Shown here: positions 1 to 11,778 of the stretch, in pieces | How positions within the stretch are numbered: position 1 is the stretch's first letter | Layout of the letters: the number at the start of each line of letters is the position of its first letter | Position numbers and translations under genes: made by a program | The notes under the pieces: generated by a model | Told to the model about the DNA's origin: nothing | Databases searched by the model: none | What the model saw: only the letters and a program-made list of their open reading frames with translations | Origin: Impatiens glandulifera | Taxonomy: Eukaryota; Streptophyta; Magnoliopsida; Ericales; Balsaminaceae | Length of the DNA: 64,000 nucleotides | Reading direction: 5' to 3' | Assembly: GCF_907164915.1 (NCBI RefSeq) | Contig: NC_061863.1 | Location: 45,295,382 to 45,359,381, forward strand

Positions 1-135
1 AGTGAAACAATGTTTTTGGTGATATTAATATCACTGAGGGCAGGCTTGCTCTCGGTAAAAAAGTTATATTTTGCCTCGTCGGTCTCATTTCTTCATCTCT
101 TATTCTCTCTCTAACTTTTTCGTTTCGTTTCTTCC

Positions 136-505
136 TCTTTACTCTCTCTTTTTCTTTTCATTCTCCCAAACTCAACCAGATTTAATCAAAACCACTAAAT
201 GTTCATTTAGCATTACGGCAACGATCATCAAAATCGCGTAGATCCCAATATGTTTTCTCTAGCGGCTCTTTGATCTCGCCAGATCCAGATCTGAAGAAGT
301 AGAAGATCCAAATTTTTAATGTCTCCAAAACTAGTCGCGAAGTGGTAAGAAGCTGTTGTTGATTTATGGCGTGATTTTTCTCTGATTTATTTGTGGCTTT
401 TCCATGAAATCGTAAATCATTCCACCACGATCGATCTGACTGAGACACTGAGAATACAGTAATCTCCAGCCGCTCTTTCTCTCTCCCCCAACGAAGTACA
501 AAGCT
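136..505 (+). other. Possible captured leader sequence in outer CACTA
   Basis: This is higher-complexity, C/T-rich sequence between the CACTA subterminal repeats and the Copia insertion, conserved at 31,953-32,310. The stretch rich in ctctctct and the later intron-like part (2,356-2,567) resemble a plant 5' leader. No coding frame is convincing and I cannot name a source gene. Confidence 0.3.
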
Positions 506-510
506 CCAAG

Positions 511-761
511 TGATAAAGTATTAAATAAATAAGAGAAATTATTTATTTATCTCCTATTATTTAGACTAAATATAATAACTAATTTCTAAGTTTTCTTAAA
601 TAAGATATCTTTTCTATTACTATTATAAATAGATAAACTATTATAAATAGATAAACTATTGTAAATATTATTCATTCAATCAATAATATTATTTCAATCT
701 TTCTCTTTAATAACTTAATCAAATAGTTCTTGTTTATTTTATCAACTATAAAAATCAAACT
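511..761 (+). repeat. Copia LTR 1 of array
   Basis: The LTR starts TGATAAAGTATTAAATAAAT and ends near AAATCAAACT, just before the degenerate primer site. A tataaatagataaac stretch, itself duplicated here (about 625-657), is the probable TATA region. Confidence 0.75.
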
Positions 762-770
762 TGGTATAAT

Positions 771-1300
771 ACTCCTCGTCATGGGATCTTTCTTCGTCCA
801 AATTCTCAATTCACTCTTGCTGCCTACTCTAATGCTGACTGGGAAGGATGTCTTGATGATCGTCGTTCACCAACTAGATTTTGTATTTTTCTAGGTGACA
901 ACCTCATTTCTTGGAATTCTAAGAAACAACAAATAGTTGCTCGTTCTAGTACTGAATCTGAATATCATGCTCTTGCATATACAACTGCTGATCTTTGTTG
1001 GATACAATCTCTACTTAGTGAACTTTGAGTTTCACTTTCTTCTTCCCCAATTCTATGGTGTGATAATATTGGTGCCGCATTTTTATTAGCAAACCCAGTA
1101 TTTCATGCTCGCACAAAACATATTAAAATCTATTTTCACTTTGTTCGAGAAAATGTTGCTCGTAAATAACTACTCATCTAGTACATTTCTACTGAAGATC
1201 AAGTGGCTGATATCTTCACTAAAGGTCTCTCTTCTCATCGATTTGCTCTTTTACGTAGCAAACTCACGGTTTGTGCCTCACCATTTCGTTTGAAGAGGGA
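771..1300 (+). pseudogene. Copia RNase H fragment (first unit)
   Basis: Frame reading from about 771 gives HGIFLRPNSQ, then NADWEGCLDDRRSP (family form SDADWAGCPDDRRST), SWNSKKQQIVARSSTESEYH, an in-frame TGA after LLSEL, then [32 protein letters not shown] and a second stop. This is the C-terminal RNase H domain of a Ty1/Copia polyprotein, with the DNIGA and TKHI signatures. The domain alone is about 170 residues; all upstream pol is absent. The fragment runs into the purine tract and LTR 2. It is non-functional. Confidence 0.8.
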
Positions 1301-1527
1301 TGATAAAGTATTAAATAAATAAGAGAAATTATTTATTTATCTCCTATTATTTAGACTAAATATAATAACCAATTCCTAAGTTTTCTCAATTATCTTTTCT
1401 ATTATTATTATAAATAAATAAACTATTGTAAAATTACTCATTCAATCAATAATATTATTTCATTCTTTTTCTTCAAAAACTCAATCAAATAGTTCTTGTT
1501 TATTTTATCAACTCTAGAAATCAAACT
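1301..1527 (+). repeat. Copia LTR 2 of array
   Basis: It has the same start TGATAAAGTATTAAATAAAT and end AAATCAAACT as LTR 1, with one fewer internal repeat in the TATA region. It is preceded by GAAGAGGGA, the polypurine tract. Confidence 0.75.
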
Positions 1528-1540
1528 TGGTATAATACTC

Positions 1541-2069
1541 CTCGTCATGGGAGCTTTCTTCGTCAAAATTCTCAATTCACTCTTGCTGCCTACTCTGATG
1601 CTGAATGGGTAGGATGTCCCCTGATGATCGTCGTTCAACAATTTGATTTTGTTTTTTTTCTAGGTGACAACCTCATTTCTTAGAATTCTAAGAAACAACA
1701 AGTAGTTGCTCGCTCTAGTACTGAATCTAAATATCGTGCTCTTGCATATATAACTGCTGATCTTTGTTGGATACAATCTCTACTTAGTGAACTTTGAGTT
1801 TCACTTTCTTCTTCCCCAATTCTATGGTGTGATAATATTGGTGCCGCATTCTTATCAGCAAACCCAGTATTTCATGCTCGCACAAAACATATTAAAATCT
1901 ATTTTCACTTTGTTCGAAAAAATGTTGCTCGTAAACAACTACTCATCTAGTACATTTCTACTGAAGATCAAATGGCTGATATCTTCACTAAAGATCTCTC
2001 TTCTCATCGATTTGCTCTTTTACGTAGCAAACTCACGGTTTGTGCCTCACCATTTCGTTTGAAGAGGAA
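1541..2069 (+). pseudogene. Copia RNase H fragment (second unit)
   Basis: This is a second copy of the internal part. Visible motifs include SDAEWVGCP, then a one-base disturbance at the DDRRS site (gtcccctgatgatcg), TESKYRALAYITADLCWIQS, LLSEL followed by the same [22 protein letters not shown], and DIFTKDLSSHRFALLRSKLT. Sharing the TGA after LLSEL with the first unit shows that both units derive from one already inactive RNase H piece. Confidence 0.8.
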
Positions 2070-2297
2070 TGATAAAGTATTAAATAAATAAGAGAAATTA
2101 TTTATTTATCTCCTATTATTTAGACAAAATATAATAACTAATTCCTAAGTTTTTTCAAGTTATCTTTTCTATTACTTTTATAAATAGATAAACTATTGTA
2201 AAGATTATTCTTTCAATTAATAATATTATTTCAATCTTTCACTTCAAGAACTCAATAAAATAGTTCTTGTTTATTTTATCAATTCTAAAACCAAACT
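2070..2297 (+). repeat. Copia LTR 3 of array
   Basis: It starts TGATAAAGTATTAAATAAAT, is preceded by GAAGAGGAA, ends AAACCAAACT, and is followed by the target duplication CCAAG. Confidence 0.75.
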
Positions 2298-2302
2298 CCA
2301 AG

Positions 2303-2700
2303 GTTCAACTATTTGTGCACTGATTCATCCGTGTCTATTTTATAACTGAGACCAGGTTAGTCTTGTAAATGCTATAATTGTTGTTGCGTGCTTAATTCTT
2401 CAACTTGATTGTTCAATCGTTGTTAATGTGAATCTACAGATCTGATGCTCAATAAGGTTGAATTACGATAAGTAATGTTCTCTATTCATGTATTTGTTTT
2501 CTTTGCTTGATTTAATACTTTTCTTACTGGATTCTGTTGGATTTACTTTGAAATTTAATTTTTGCAGCGGCAAGTTGTTGATAGAAAAGAGGGATGGTGA
2601 GTCATGTAAAGGAGGATGAGAAAAACAAGAAGAAACCCTAATATAAACTCTAATGGAGATTGGAGGAAGAATGATCTGAGGGAAAGAGGGCAAAACCAGA
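2303..2700 (+). other. Intron-like leader segment in outer CACTA
   Basis: This host-like sequence resumes after the Copia insertion. A donor-like CAG|GTTAGT at 2,355 and an acceptor-like TTTTTGCAG ending at 2,567 bound a T-rich 212-bp stretch that resembles a plant leader intron. The sequence downstream (CGGCAAGTTGTTG) has no clear long frame. It is conserved at 34,090-34,490. It may be captured host sequence or the element's own leader. Confidence 0.35.
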
Positions 2701-2955
2701 TGGAGATTTCAAAATATTTTTTTTTAGAAAAATTTATTATTTACGAGAGTATTTACTCTACCTTTAGTAAAAAAAATTATAATTATATCCGAGAACCACA
2801 ACTACTCTCGGTAAAATATATTTTTTCTTCACTAACAACACTATCACCGACACTGTCCGAGAGCATTTATCGCCCTCGGCGAAAACAATCACTAAGAGCA
2901 TTTTGGCTTTCTCCGAGGGTTTATGCCCTCGTAATAAATCATTTTTTTACTAGTG

Positions 2956-3261
2956 GTATATATCAATACCATACCGATATCAAGCTACGCTAAAAAAATT
3001 TATATAGAAACTTTTGATAAGATATAAATTATTGATAAAATATTAAGGTACCGATCCACCACTAGCCTCCTAGGTAAACTTTTGTAGTTATTTTTAAAAA
3101 TATTTATATATATATATAGATAAAATAAATAATATATATTATATAAATAATTTTTATATAAAATTAATAATAAAAGATAATATATATAATATATATATAT
3201 ATATAAATATTATATATATATAAATTAATAATTATATATAAAATATAAAAGATATATATAT
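2956..3261. other. AT-rich DNA flanking outer CACTA
   Basis: The flank contains many TATATA runs and no gene. It is conserved with 34,736-35,060, which shows that the duplication includes DNA outside the CACTA. Confidence 0.5.
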
Positions 3262-5600
3262 TAAGAGATGTGAAAGTGATAAAGCATCGAGATGTGACAT
3301 GTTAAAACTCCATAAACTATTGATGTGAAGAATTATGGAAGCAATTGATCATTTTTATCGATTTTCATCATTTGATAAGAGTTGAACTCTACTTTGATAT
3401 TTCTAATTTGTAAAACTCTAGGAATTATTGATGTGAATAATTTTAGGTCTATCAGTCTCGTTTCGTAATTTATAAGTTTGTCACAAAATGTTTGACCAAC
3501 ATGTTACGGAGGATGTTAAAGATGGTCATATATAGTAATCAAATGACGTTCAACAAAGGTCGTCAAATCTATGATGTCGTATTAATAGTCAATTAATGCA
3601 TTGACTCGTCTAATTCAAGAGGTGAAAAATGTGCTTTTGTCAAGTTAGACATCGAAAAATCTTATGATCATGTCAATTGAGATTTTTTATTTGATGTAAT
3701 AGACAAAATGGGAATAAGTGCAAAATGGATTGGTTGGATTAGATTTTACCTCTCGACGGTGAAGTTTTCTGTCATTGTTAATGGGAGTTCTCTGGGATTG
3801 TTCGAGAGCTCTAGAGGGATTGGACAGGGTAATCAACTCTCTCCTTTTTTGTTCGTCATTATTATGGAATCTCTTTAAAAAATGATGGCTTTCGCAGAAA
3901 ACTCGGTACTCATCCGTGGAGTGAGTTGTAGGTTAAGAAGATATCCTGTTATCATATCACATTTGCTTTTCGTTAATGACATGCTCCACATGGTTCAAAC
4001 TATCTATAAGAATTTTAAACACATTCAGTATATTTTATGATTATTCGGTGCATGTTTTGGTCTTCGAGTTAATCTTAATAAGTCATATAACTTTTTAAAT
4101 TATGTTTTGAATAGAAGAAGGATAAGGATGGCAAATGCGTTGGGGTTCAAAATTTGTGGTCTTCCGTCACCATATATTGGTATGCCATTAGATGCTAAAT
4201 TACGTTCTAAGATTTATTTGGATCGGATTATCACTAAAATGAAATGTAAATTGTTTAGATGGAAAAATAAAATAATCTCGAAGGGGGTTGACTGTCAGAT
4301 GTAAGAGTGTATTGTAATATGTGCTGACATATATGATGTCGTTATTCATTATCCCTAAGTGTGAAAGTGAAAATTGAGAGAATAATGTATAAATTTCTAA
4401 GGGAATATTCTTACTCATCATTTTGTCATCTAATTAGTTGTGATAATGTTAAATGTTTTAAAAATCAAGGAGGTCTAGATATTCGAGATCTTATTTCTTT
4501 TAATAAGACTCTTATATCAAAATAGTGTAGTAGATTTATAATGGAGCCGATTAGTCTGTAGGAATCGATAATTAGATGTAAATATGGTAATGATTGGTCT
4601 AGTTGATTCACTAAAATGTCTAATTATTCAGCGAGGTGTAGCATTTGGAGGGAAATTTATTCTATGTGGAATTTTTTTGTGCAGTCTAGATTCATTATGG
4701 GGGATGGTTCTTCGATTAGATTTTGGGACGATTTGGTGTATTGTCAAAAGTCTAGCTATGATGTATCTTGAGTTTGCTTCCATTGCTATATGCATAAAGC
4801 CACTATTAAGGACATGTTTGATCCTCGATCTAGTGATTTCGCTAGCCGAATTATGTATAAAAGAAGATAAACATTATGGAGACTTCGTCTCATAATATAA
4901 TTTTACTTTTTGTAGGACACAAGCAATTGTCTGAACAAGTCGTTATGTGTTGGCAAGATATAGATAGTTTCCATGTGTGGCATATTGCTACAAGTTTTTG
5001 TTAAGACGATTCCTTATAATTTTTGTTGGGAAAAATTTTGGGAGTCAAAGATTCCATCCAAGATCTTGTTATTTGGATAGAATGTTATTCATTGTGAAAT
5101 TCTAACGGATGATATGTGCATGAAAAATGTTGTATTATGCCTAGTTGTACGTGTCACGAAGATGTTTAATCGGGAACTCACTTACTTTTACATTGTCGAG
5201 GGTGACTAATATTTGAATTCTTTTGTAGTGTATTACTGGGATAAATTGGGTGATGCCCGAGTCTTTGGGTAGGTACTGAGAAGTTTGGATTGATGTGCCT
5301 CATATGACAGACCTACATATTTGGGTTATCATTCCAATTTTTTTTGATGCACTATCTGGTAAGAGAGAAATCGTCGATCTTTCAATGATCGCAGTTCTTC
5401 AATGCGTATCATTCATAATCTTATTATTACGACGCTTTCTAAAATTCGTTCAGGAAAGATAGTAGAGTCTATCGGAGTAATTAATCGTTTTTCTTGAGGA
5501 TTTATGCTTCGATAATTGATTGAGAATCATTTTTTTTCTTTTTATGTCAGGAATTGTTGTTGTACTCAAATTTTTTTTTCCATTTTTCATATATGAACCC
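3262..5600 (+). pseudogene. LINE (non-LTR) retrotransposon, RT and zf-RVT, copy 1
   Basis: Translated pieces in order are: [12 protein letters not shown] (about 3,642), [40 protein letters not shown] (RT palm), HLLFVND (about 3,959-3,980, family motif FADD, so one catalytic Asp is Asn), LPSPYIGMPLDAK (about 4,160), MGDGSSIRFWDDL (about 4,698), and a zinc-binding zf-RVT tail near 5,135-5,205 (CCIMPSCTCHED then HLLLHC). Many stops and frameshifts are present. Compared with 35,065-36,103 it lacks about 210 bp at its left end. The 3' end is T-rich near 5,560. The 5' endonuclease domain is absent, as in a truncated LINE. Confidence 0.8.
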
Positions 5601-6226
5601 TTTTAAAAAACTAATTATATTGTATATAAATTAAAATAATTATTATCCTAATTAAAAGATTCAATTACTCGTTTACTTTTATATATATTCTATTTGTTTA
5701 GAATATGAAGTAAAACAGAAGGATTGCCTCCTAAAAAAATTCATCCTATTCTCTCCCTCTCACTTGATCACTTGATCACTTAATCACTTAAACGGGCAAA
5801 AGAGGATAATTATAATTTTTTCCCGTAAAATATCTGTTTTGCCATACTTGTGACAGGAAACAGGAGAAAGAAATATTTAGTAACAGAGGATCCGGACTCG
5901 AAAGTAGGATAGCTAATTTCTCTCTTAAACATATATTTTTTTATTTTATTTCTAATTATATATATTCTTTTTACATAAATATATATTATTTTTCTTAATT
6001 AAATTTATATAAATATTTTTTCATAAATTATATATATATAACTATTATTATTTTGTATTTGTCATATAATATAATATAACTATTATTATTTTGTATTTGT
6101 TATATAATATAATATATATTATTTTATCAATTATTATATTTATATATATATATATTATATATATTTATAAAAATCTGCCTATTTATTTTTTAATATAATG
6201 TAAATATAATGTAAATATATATATAT

Positions 6227-6290
<64 letters not shown>

Positions 6291-8690
6291 TCTCTCACCT
6301 GATAATTATATATATAATACACTAAATTATATAGTTTATAGATTTTAATAAATGCCTTCGTATATAAAATCTTCTTATTTCACGTATTATTTAATAAATA
6401 ATTGTTTTTTAGAGAAAAACTCAAAAATAATTAATATATACTTTAATAATTAATTAAATATATTATAAGTTAAATTTGAATAACAAAACTCATTATTCTA
6501 TTTTTGAAACGCCAAAATAATTAATTTATGACTAAAAATAAATAATAATTTATATTTAAATAATTTAACTCAATATATTTCATTTTTTATTAAATAAATA
6601 ATTATTTCGTCACTATTATTTATTTTTCGATTTCAAAAATAATGTTTTCGAAATAATAAAACCCAAAAAAATATATAAGATAAATGATGGTTAATATATA
6701 AATGGATTTGAAATTAATTTATTTGTAAATATTATAAAAAGATTAAAAAAATTAAAATGACATAAATTAAATAATAATTGATATATAAAAATTAAAATAA
6801 TATTCAAGTAAAAGAAATAAATAAAACCAATTATTTTAAAAATCTAGTACTTAATAAAAAAATCTAATATAATAATATAATTGCAAATTATTTAAAAAAA
6901 TATATTATTAACAGAATGTCTTAAAACTTTAATAATAATAAAACAATTATGATAAGTTGAAATTTTTATGATTTTTAAAATAAAAATTAACTGAAATTTA
7001 TTATAGTCATATAAATATATTTTAATTGAAATTTTATATTATTTAAAATTAAATTAACAATGAAAATTAAACTATTGTTTATATTATAATAACTAAATAA
7101 AAATAATATTATTAAGTGAAAACAAATTTAAAATATTAAAAAGTTAAAACTTAATTTTCTTAAATCAAATATATTTGTAATAACATTTAAAAATAACTTT
7201 ATAAATTAAAATATATTTTTAAGAATTAAATATATTTTTAATAAATATTATATTTAAATGATTAATTAGAAGAAAATTTTCTATTAATTAATAATATATA
7301 TATATATATATTAAATAAAAATATATTTATGTAAATGGCTTTAATTTAAATAAAATATCATAAAAATATAAAATTAAATTAAAATATATTTATATAAATT
7401 GATTTAATTTAAATAAAATACAATAAAAATATATTAAAATAGAATGTTATAAATTAATTAAATAAATGAAAAATATTTATTTTAATTAAGTAAAAAATAT
7501 AAAACATTATAATAAAATTATTAAAACTTTATGATAAATAAAATAAAAAGTATAAATTAATTATTTAAATTTAGAAAAAAATAAAAATTAATTATTTTAG
7601 TTAAATAATTTATTAATAAAATAAATTTGAAATTATTTAAATAAAAATATATTATAAAATAAAAATAGAAAATGATTAATTATTAAGATATTTTATTAAT
7701 TATATAAATAAAAGGAGATAAAAATTATTAAAATTAAAATAAAATAATTAAAATTCATATAATCTTTTTCTAAATAAAAATATTTAATTATTTAAAATAA
7801 ATGAACATAAAACAATATTAAAAAATATAAATAATATTTAAATTCAAAGTAATAACAAAATATAAAATATAAAACTTAAAAGAGATAAAATGATTAATAA
7901 TAAGATTTTTAAATAATTTTATTTTAAAGAAACATGATAAAAAATAATACAAAAGGTATACAAAAATTAATTTTAATAAAATAGTTATATATATATATAT
8001 ATATATATTAGAGTTAAATTGTAATAATATTTTAAAAATAATATTTATTAAAAATTATAAGAACAACTTTTTTTTTACAAATTAAAATAGAAAGTTTAAT
8101 AATTATAACATCCAACAACAACAAGTTATTAAAAGGTTATTTACATGTTATTAAATAGTTAAGAGTTATTATTAAAATTCAAAATTTATTAGAAAATATA
8201 TATTATATATAAATTAATATTAAAAATAAAAATTATTTTTAAAATAAAAATTGTTTTTGAAAATAAAAAAATAAATTTTAAATGGTAATAATTAAAAAAA
8301 CTAGATTAAATTAAAAATAATAAAAAATAAATTAATATAATATGTTTGGAAATATTTGTTGATTAAGAATAGTTATGAAAGCTTAACTTTTTATAATTCT
8401 AAATTTTAAAAATATATATTATTTAAATAATTATTTTATTTCAATTAAAATAATGAGAAAAATATTTTAAAATTAATAAGAAAATATAATAAAAAGTTAA
8501 AATAAGATTATTTATAAAATAAAATAAATAATATTAAAATAACATTAATTTTTTATTTAAAAATTAAATATAATAAAAAATCAAAAAAAATCATTTTATG
8601 AAATAATATAAAATTAATAATAAATTTTTATTTAAAAATAAAATATAGTAAGATAAAAAATAATTATAAACTACATTTAATTTGATTTAA
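5601..8690. other. Extremely AT-rich DNA, no gene seen
   Basis: It is nearly all A and T, with a long (AT)n run at about 6,215-6,284 and shorter runs at 7,289 and 7,987. No coding frame or element end is visible. It is collinear with 46,160-48,935, by eye less similar than other parts of the duplication. Part of it is also related to 13,930-15,060 and 20,200-22,300. Confidence 0.6.
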
Positions 8691-9808
8691 GAAAAAGTAT
8701 ATAAAAAATATATTTTTGAAATTTGTATATAATTAAGAAACAATATAACTTATTTTAATTATATTTTAAAGTTTATATAATTAATTAAGAAATTTTAAAA
8801 AAATTAAATATCAATTATTTTATAACAAGGATAAAAAAATATTTTAATTTAAATTATACATTCATTTTTTAAATAATTATAAGCTAGATGAAAAATATTT
8901 ATATAAACTTTTTCAATTTTATTTAAAATAAAATAATTTTAAATATAAAAAGTTAAAAATAGTTTTATATAAATTTTAATTTAAATAAAAATTATATTAA
9001 AAAGAAATATTCAATATTTTAAATAAAAAATAACATATAAATAAAATAAAATAAATAAATAAATATAAGGTAAAACAAATTATAATAAATTTATTTTAAT
9101 TAAATAAATAGAGGTTAATAATAAAAATAATGTATGCAAATAAAATTCATTTAAATTATTAATATTATAAGAATTAAATAGTTTTTAAAATTACAGTATA
9201 TAAAAAATAATATTATTAATTTTAATTAAAAATATATAAGAAAATACACCTAAAAAGGTAATAATGAAAATAAAAAATATATTTTAAATCTAATTATTTT
9301 TTTAATTGAATAAAAATAAATAAATGTTTTTAAAATATAGTATATTTTATTTTTTAAATAACTAAGTACATATATTTTTTCAAATTAAAATAATATATAT
9401 TTAACTTGTAAACTTTCAATGAAACCATTAAAATATGGTAATAACGTAATTAAAAAATATCATTAATTAATAAATCATAAACTAAGTAATTGTTGAATTT
9501 CACAACTAGAAATTCATACAAAACTTTAAATATAATACAATTATTCAAACATATAAGATAGATTAAAAAATTCCTAATAATTATAAATAGATCTAATAAA
9601 AGAAAAAGAAGAGGAAGAAACCAATTAGTTAATGTTTTTAGCCTGACATCCCCAAATATAATACCTTAGTTTTTAAGAAATTTTAACTAGTATATTTTAA
9701 TTAATACCTAACTTATTTATAATTACATTTTAATCCGTTAAATTAATTATTTAATTATTTCAATTAAATTTATTAAATTTATTATCATCTCTAATTTAAA
9801 CCCATACC

Positions 9809-10187
9809 TAGGGGTGGGTTAATAAGGTTCATCTTAATGTTTTATCCATACTTTATACTTTACTTAAAATTTCGGTATGCAAAAAATTCATACATTTACC
9901 TTACCTTGATTTCGATATACATTGATTTCGATGTACCTTAATTTCGATATACAAAAAATTCATACATTTACCTTACCTTGATTTTGGTATACCTTAATTT
10001 CGGTATGATATCAGTATTATACATTTGATACCTAAAAATATATTAATTTAAAAAATATCAATCTCATCGGTAAGATAGAGATTACATATAATGAATAATA
10101 TTTCAATATAATTATATTTTGATATTATTCAAAAATTATATTTCTATAATTAAATTAATATCAAATCTATTTAATTATTTAATTATA

Positions 10188-10219
<32 letters not shown>

Positions 10220-10434
10220 TTTACCTTATAAATACTATTTTCGGTATTTCGGTATATCACGATATGCCAAAATTTTAAAAATCTCATACATTTACCGTAC
10301 CAATAATTTCGGTATCGATATCATACCTTACATTTTTTCTGTATATCTTAAAAGTCGATATTTTCGATATATTACGGTACGGTATTTTTGATATATACCT
10401 TTAATATCGTTAATTTTTCTAACCTATAACCATA
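9809..10434. mobile_element. Non-autonomous DNA transposon (MITE-like), 626 bp
   Basis: An insertion beginning TAGGGGTGGGTTA is flanked by the 8-bp repeat CCCATACC (9,801-9,808 and 10,435-10,442). The related sites at about 16,030, 23,680 and 54,030 read straight through and are empty. The interior repeats motifs of the type cggtat / atttcggtat in both orientations, common in plant hAT-type small elements. The right end (TAACCTATAACCATA) is only a weak inverse of the left. It carries no coding capacity. Confidence 0.6.
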
Positions 10435-10506
10435 CCCATACCTATACCCAAACCCATACCCATGCCCATACCCATGCCCATACCCATGCCCATACCCATA
10501 CCCATA
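10435..10506. repeat. Hexamer array CCCATA/CCCATG
   Basis: About twelve degenerate copies of a six-base unit lie directly at the right edge of the MITE. The unit is contained in the target duplication CCCATACC, so the array probably grew from it. It is not a telomere repeat. Confidence 0.75.
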
Positions 10507-11568
10507 AAATATATCAAATGATCATATATATATATATATATATGTTTATCTACAACCTATCACATACTCTTAAAAAAAGTATATATATTTTTTCTAATTA
10601 AACTTAAACTTCTAACATATAAATGAAAATATTTATTTTTTATGTAAGATATAAAATAATTAAAATAAAAAATATATATAATAATATTATTATTTCATCT
10701 CATATTTTCAATAACTAAGATAAAAGATATTTAAAATGATAAACTTTTAATATATTTATGCAAAGAAGGGAGGAGATGGGATCACACCTTTATGCATATC
10801 CAATTTATATCTGATATTAAATTGGCCCAAAAGGAAAGAAAAACATAGTACATATTTAAATTCGAGCTTAACTTTTATTTATTTTGAAGATTAATACATA
10901 GATCAGTCTTGAATTCTACTTTAAAGTGTATAATTTTGAAATAAACCATTTATATAGTTAAAATGGTAATATCCCTTCCCTCTCTATGTACCTTTCAAGG
11001 TTATAAATGAATGTTTAAATGTCAATTTTATGTTGGGTTTTGAAATTTTGGTTAATTTATATATTGGCTCAATATTATGGAGGTGAGAGCCATTTATTAT
11101 CATAAACAAGATAAACTAGTGAAATCTATTATTTTATTCCATCCATAATAGGCTTATTTAAATAACTAACTTAGTTATTTGAATAATAACGATGATTTAA
11201 AAAATGTGTAAAGTATTTTTAATATATAAAATAATAATTTAAAATTGAGAATATTTTAATTTATGAATTAAGTTATGTGATAGAAGAAAAGAGAGACAAA
11301 TAATGTTTAGGCTTAGGGTTTTATTTTTTGAACTGATAGTCTCCAAACCAACTCTCATTCTTACCGTCTCATCTTAACTTTCAATTATAAAGCTCAAATA
11401 TACAAATTGAAATATATATATATATATTTAAATAATGAATAAGTTCTTTTTAAGGTATCTTTGAATTATGTATAGCACATTTATGTGTTTTTGACAGACT
11501 ATCCATCTAACTCTCCACAAATCTAGTTGTGGTTTTCGCTCCTCTATTGAAGACGAATTATTTTTGCA

Positions 11569-11778
11569 ATGGTTGTGCTCAGCCACAACTCCCTTTCATT
11601 GAGACATCTTGATAAGAGGAGGCTCACAAATTCTTACTGCAACAAAGAGAAGATCTACATGGTCAAACCTTTCGAAGTTGAAGATTTACATAAAACGGTA
11701 AAGATGTTTTTCAGAGGGTTCAAAATATGTATTACTTCTGAAGGTGAAAGCATTAAACACATTGCTTCCAAAGTTTGA
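11569..11778 (+). CDS. Small conserved ORF of unknown function
   Basis: This 69-codon frame starts MVVLSHNSLSLRHLDKRR and ends with TGA after HIASKV. Reading past that TGA, the frame stays open for about 33 more codons (ALKSKGMRIILIGTRVAHSF, then WWHG), so TGA may replace a Trp or other codon and this is probably a gene piece rather than a complete gene. Versions at 17,009 and 55,009 are broken. I do not recognise the family. The DNA just before and at the start can form two short hairpins (ccacaa...ttgtgg and gttgtg...cacaac). Confidence 0.35.
   Translation: MVVLSHNSLSLRHLDKRRLTNSYCNKEKIYMVKPFEVEDLHKTVKMFFRGFKICITSEGESIKHIASKV

Larger units (their letters stand above)
511..2297 (+). mobile_element. 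Non-autonomous Copia element with three LTRs
   Basis: The order is LTR (511-761), internal part (762-1,300), LTR (1,301-1,527), internal part (1,528-2,069), LTR (2,070-2,297). The whole array is flanked by the 5-bp repeat CCAAG (506-510 and 2,298-2,302), so the array occupies a single insertion site. Each internal part starts with a degenerate primer site (TGGTATAATAC, compare TGGTATCAGAGC), holds only an RNase H piece, and ends with the purine tract GAAGAGGGA or GAAGAGGAA before the next LTR. Integrase and reverse transcriptase are missing. The same structure at 32,316-34,084 shows it formed before the segmental duplication. Confidence 0.8.
1..2955. mobile_element. Outer CACTA element, copy 1, 3' part
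   Basis: The segment ends with TTTTTTTACTAGTG, the inverse of the CACTAGTAAAAAAT start seen in the full copy at 24,876, and is followed by GTA, the 3-bp target duplication found on both sides of that copy. Subterminal motifs of the type ccgagag / ctctcgg occur at both ends (about 1-60 and 2,740-2,930). No transposase is present, so the element is non-autonomous. It carries the three-LTR Copia insertion (511-2,297) and leader-like host sequence around it. The first about 40 bases of the element are missing because the window starts inside it. Confidence 0.75.

Noticed and set aside
203..448. 81-codon minus-strand frame in the outer CACTA leader
   Set aside because: No domain, and the copy at 32,050-32,250 does not keep it intact.
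1105..1293. Frames MLAQNILKS... at 1,105, 1,787, 32,888 and 33,493
   Set aside because: They are an alternative frame of the Copia RNase H sequence, whose real frame shows DNIGA and TKHI motifs.
10119..10391. 90-codon plus-strand frame
   Set aside because: It lies in the MITE and an (AT)n run; low-complexity Ile/Tyr/Phe content.
10435..10506. Interstitial telomere repeat
   Set aside because: The unit is CCCATA/CCCATG, not the plant telomere unit CCCTAAA, and it derives from the MITE target site.
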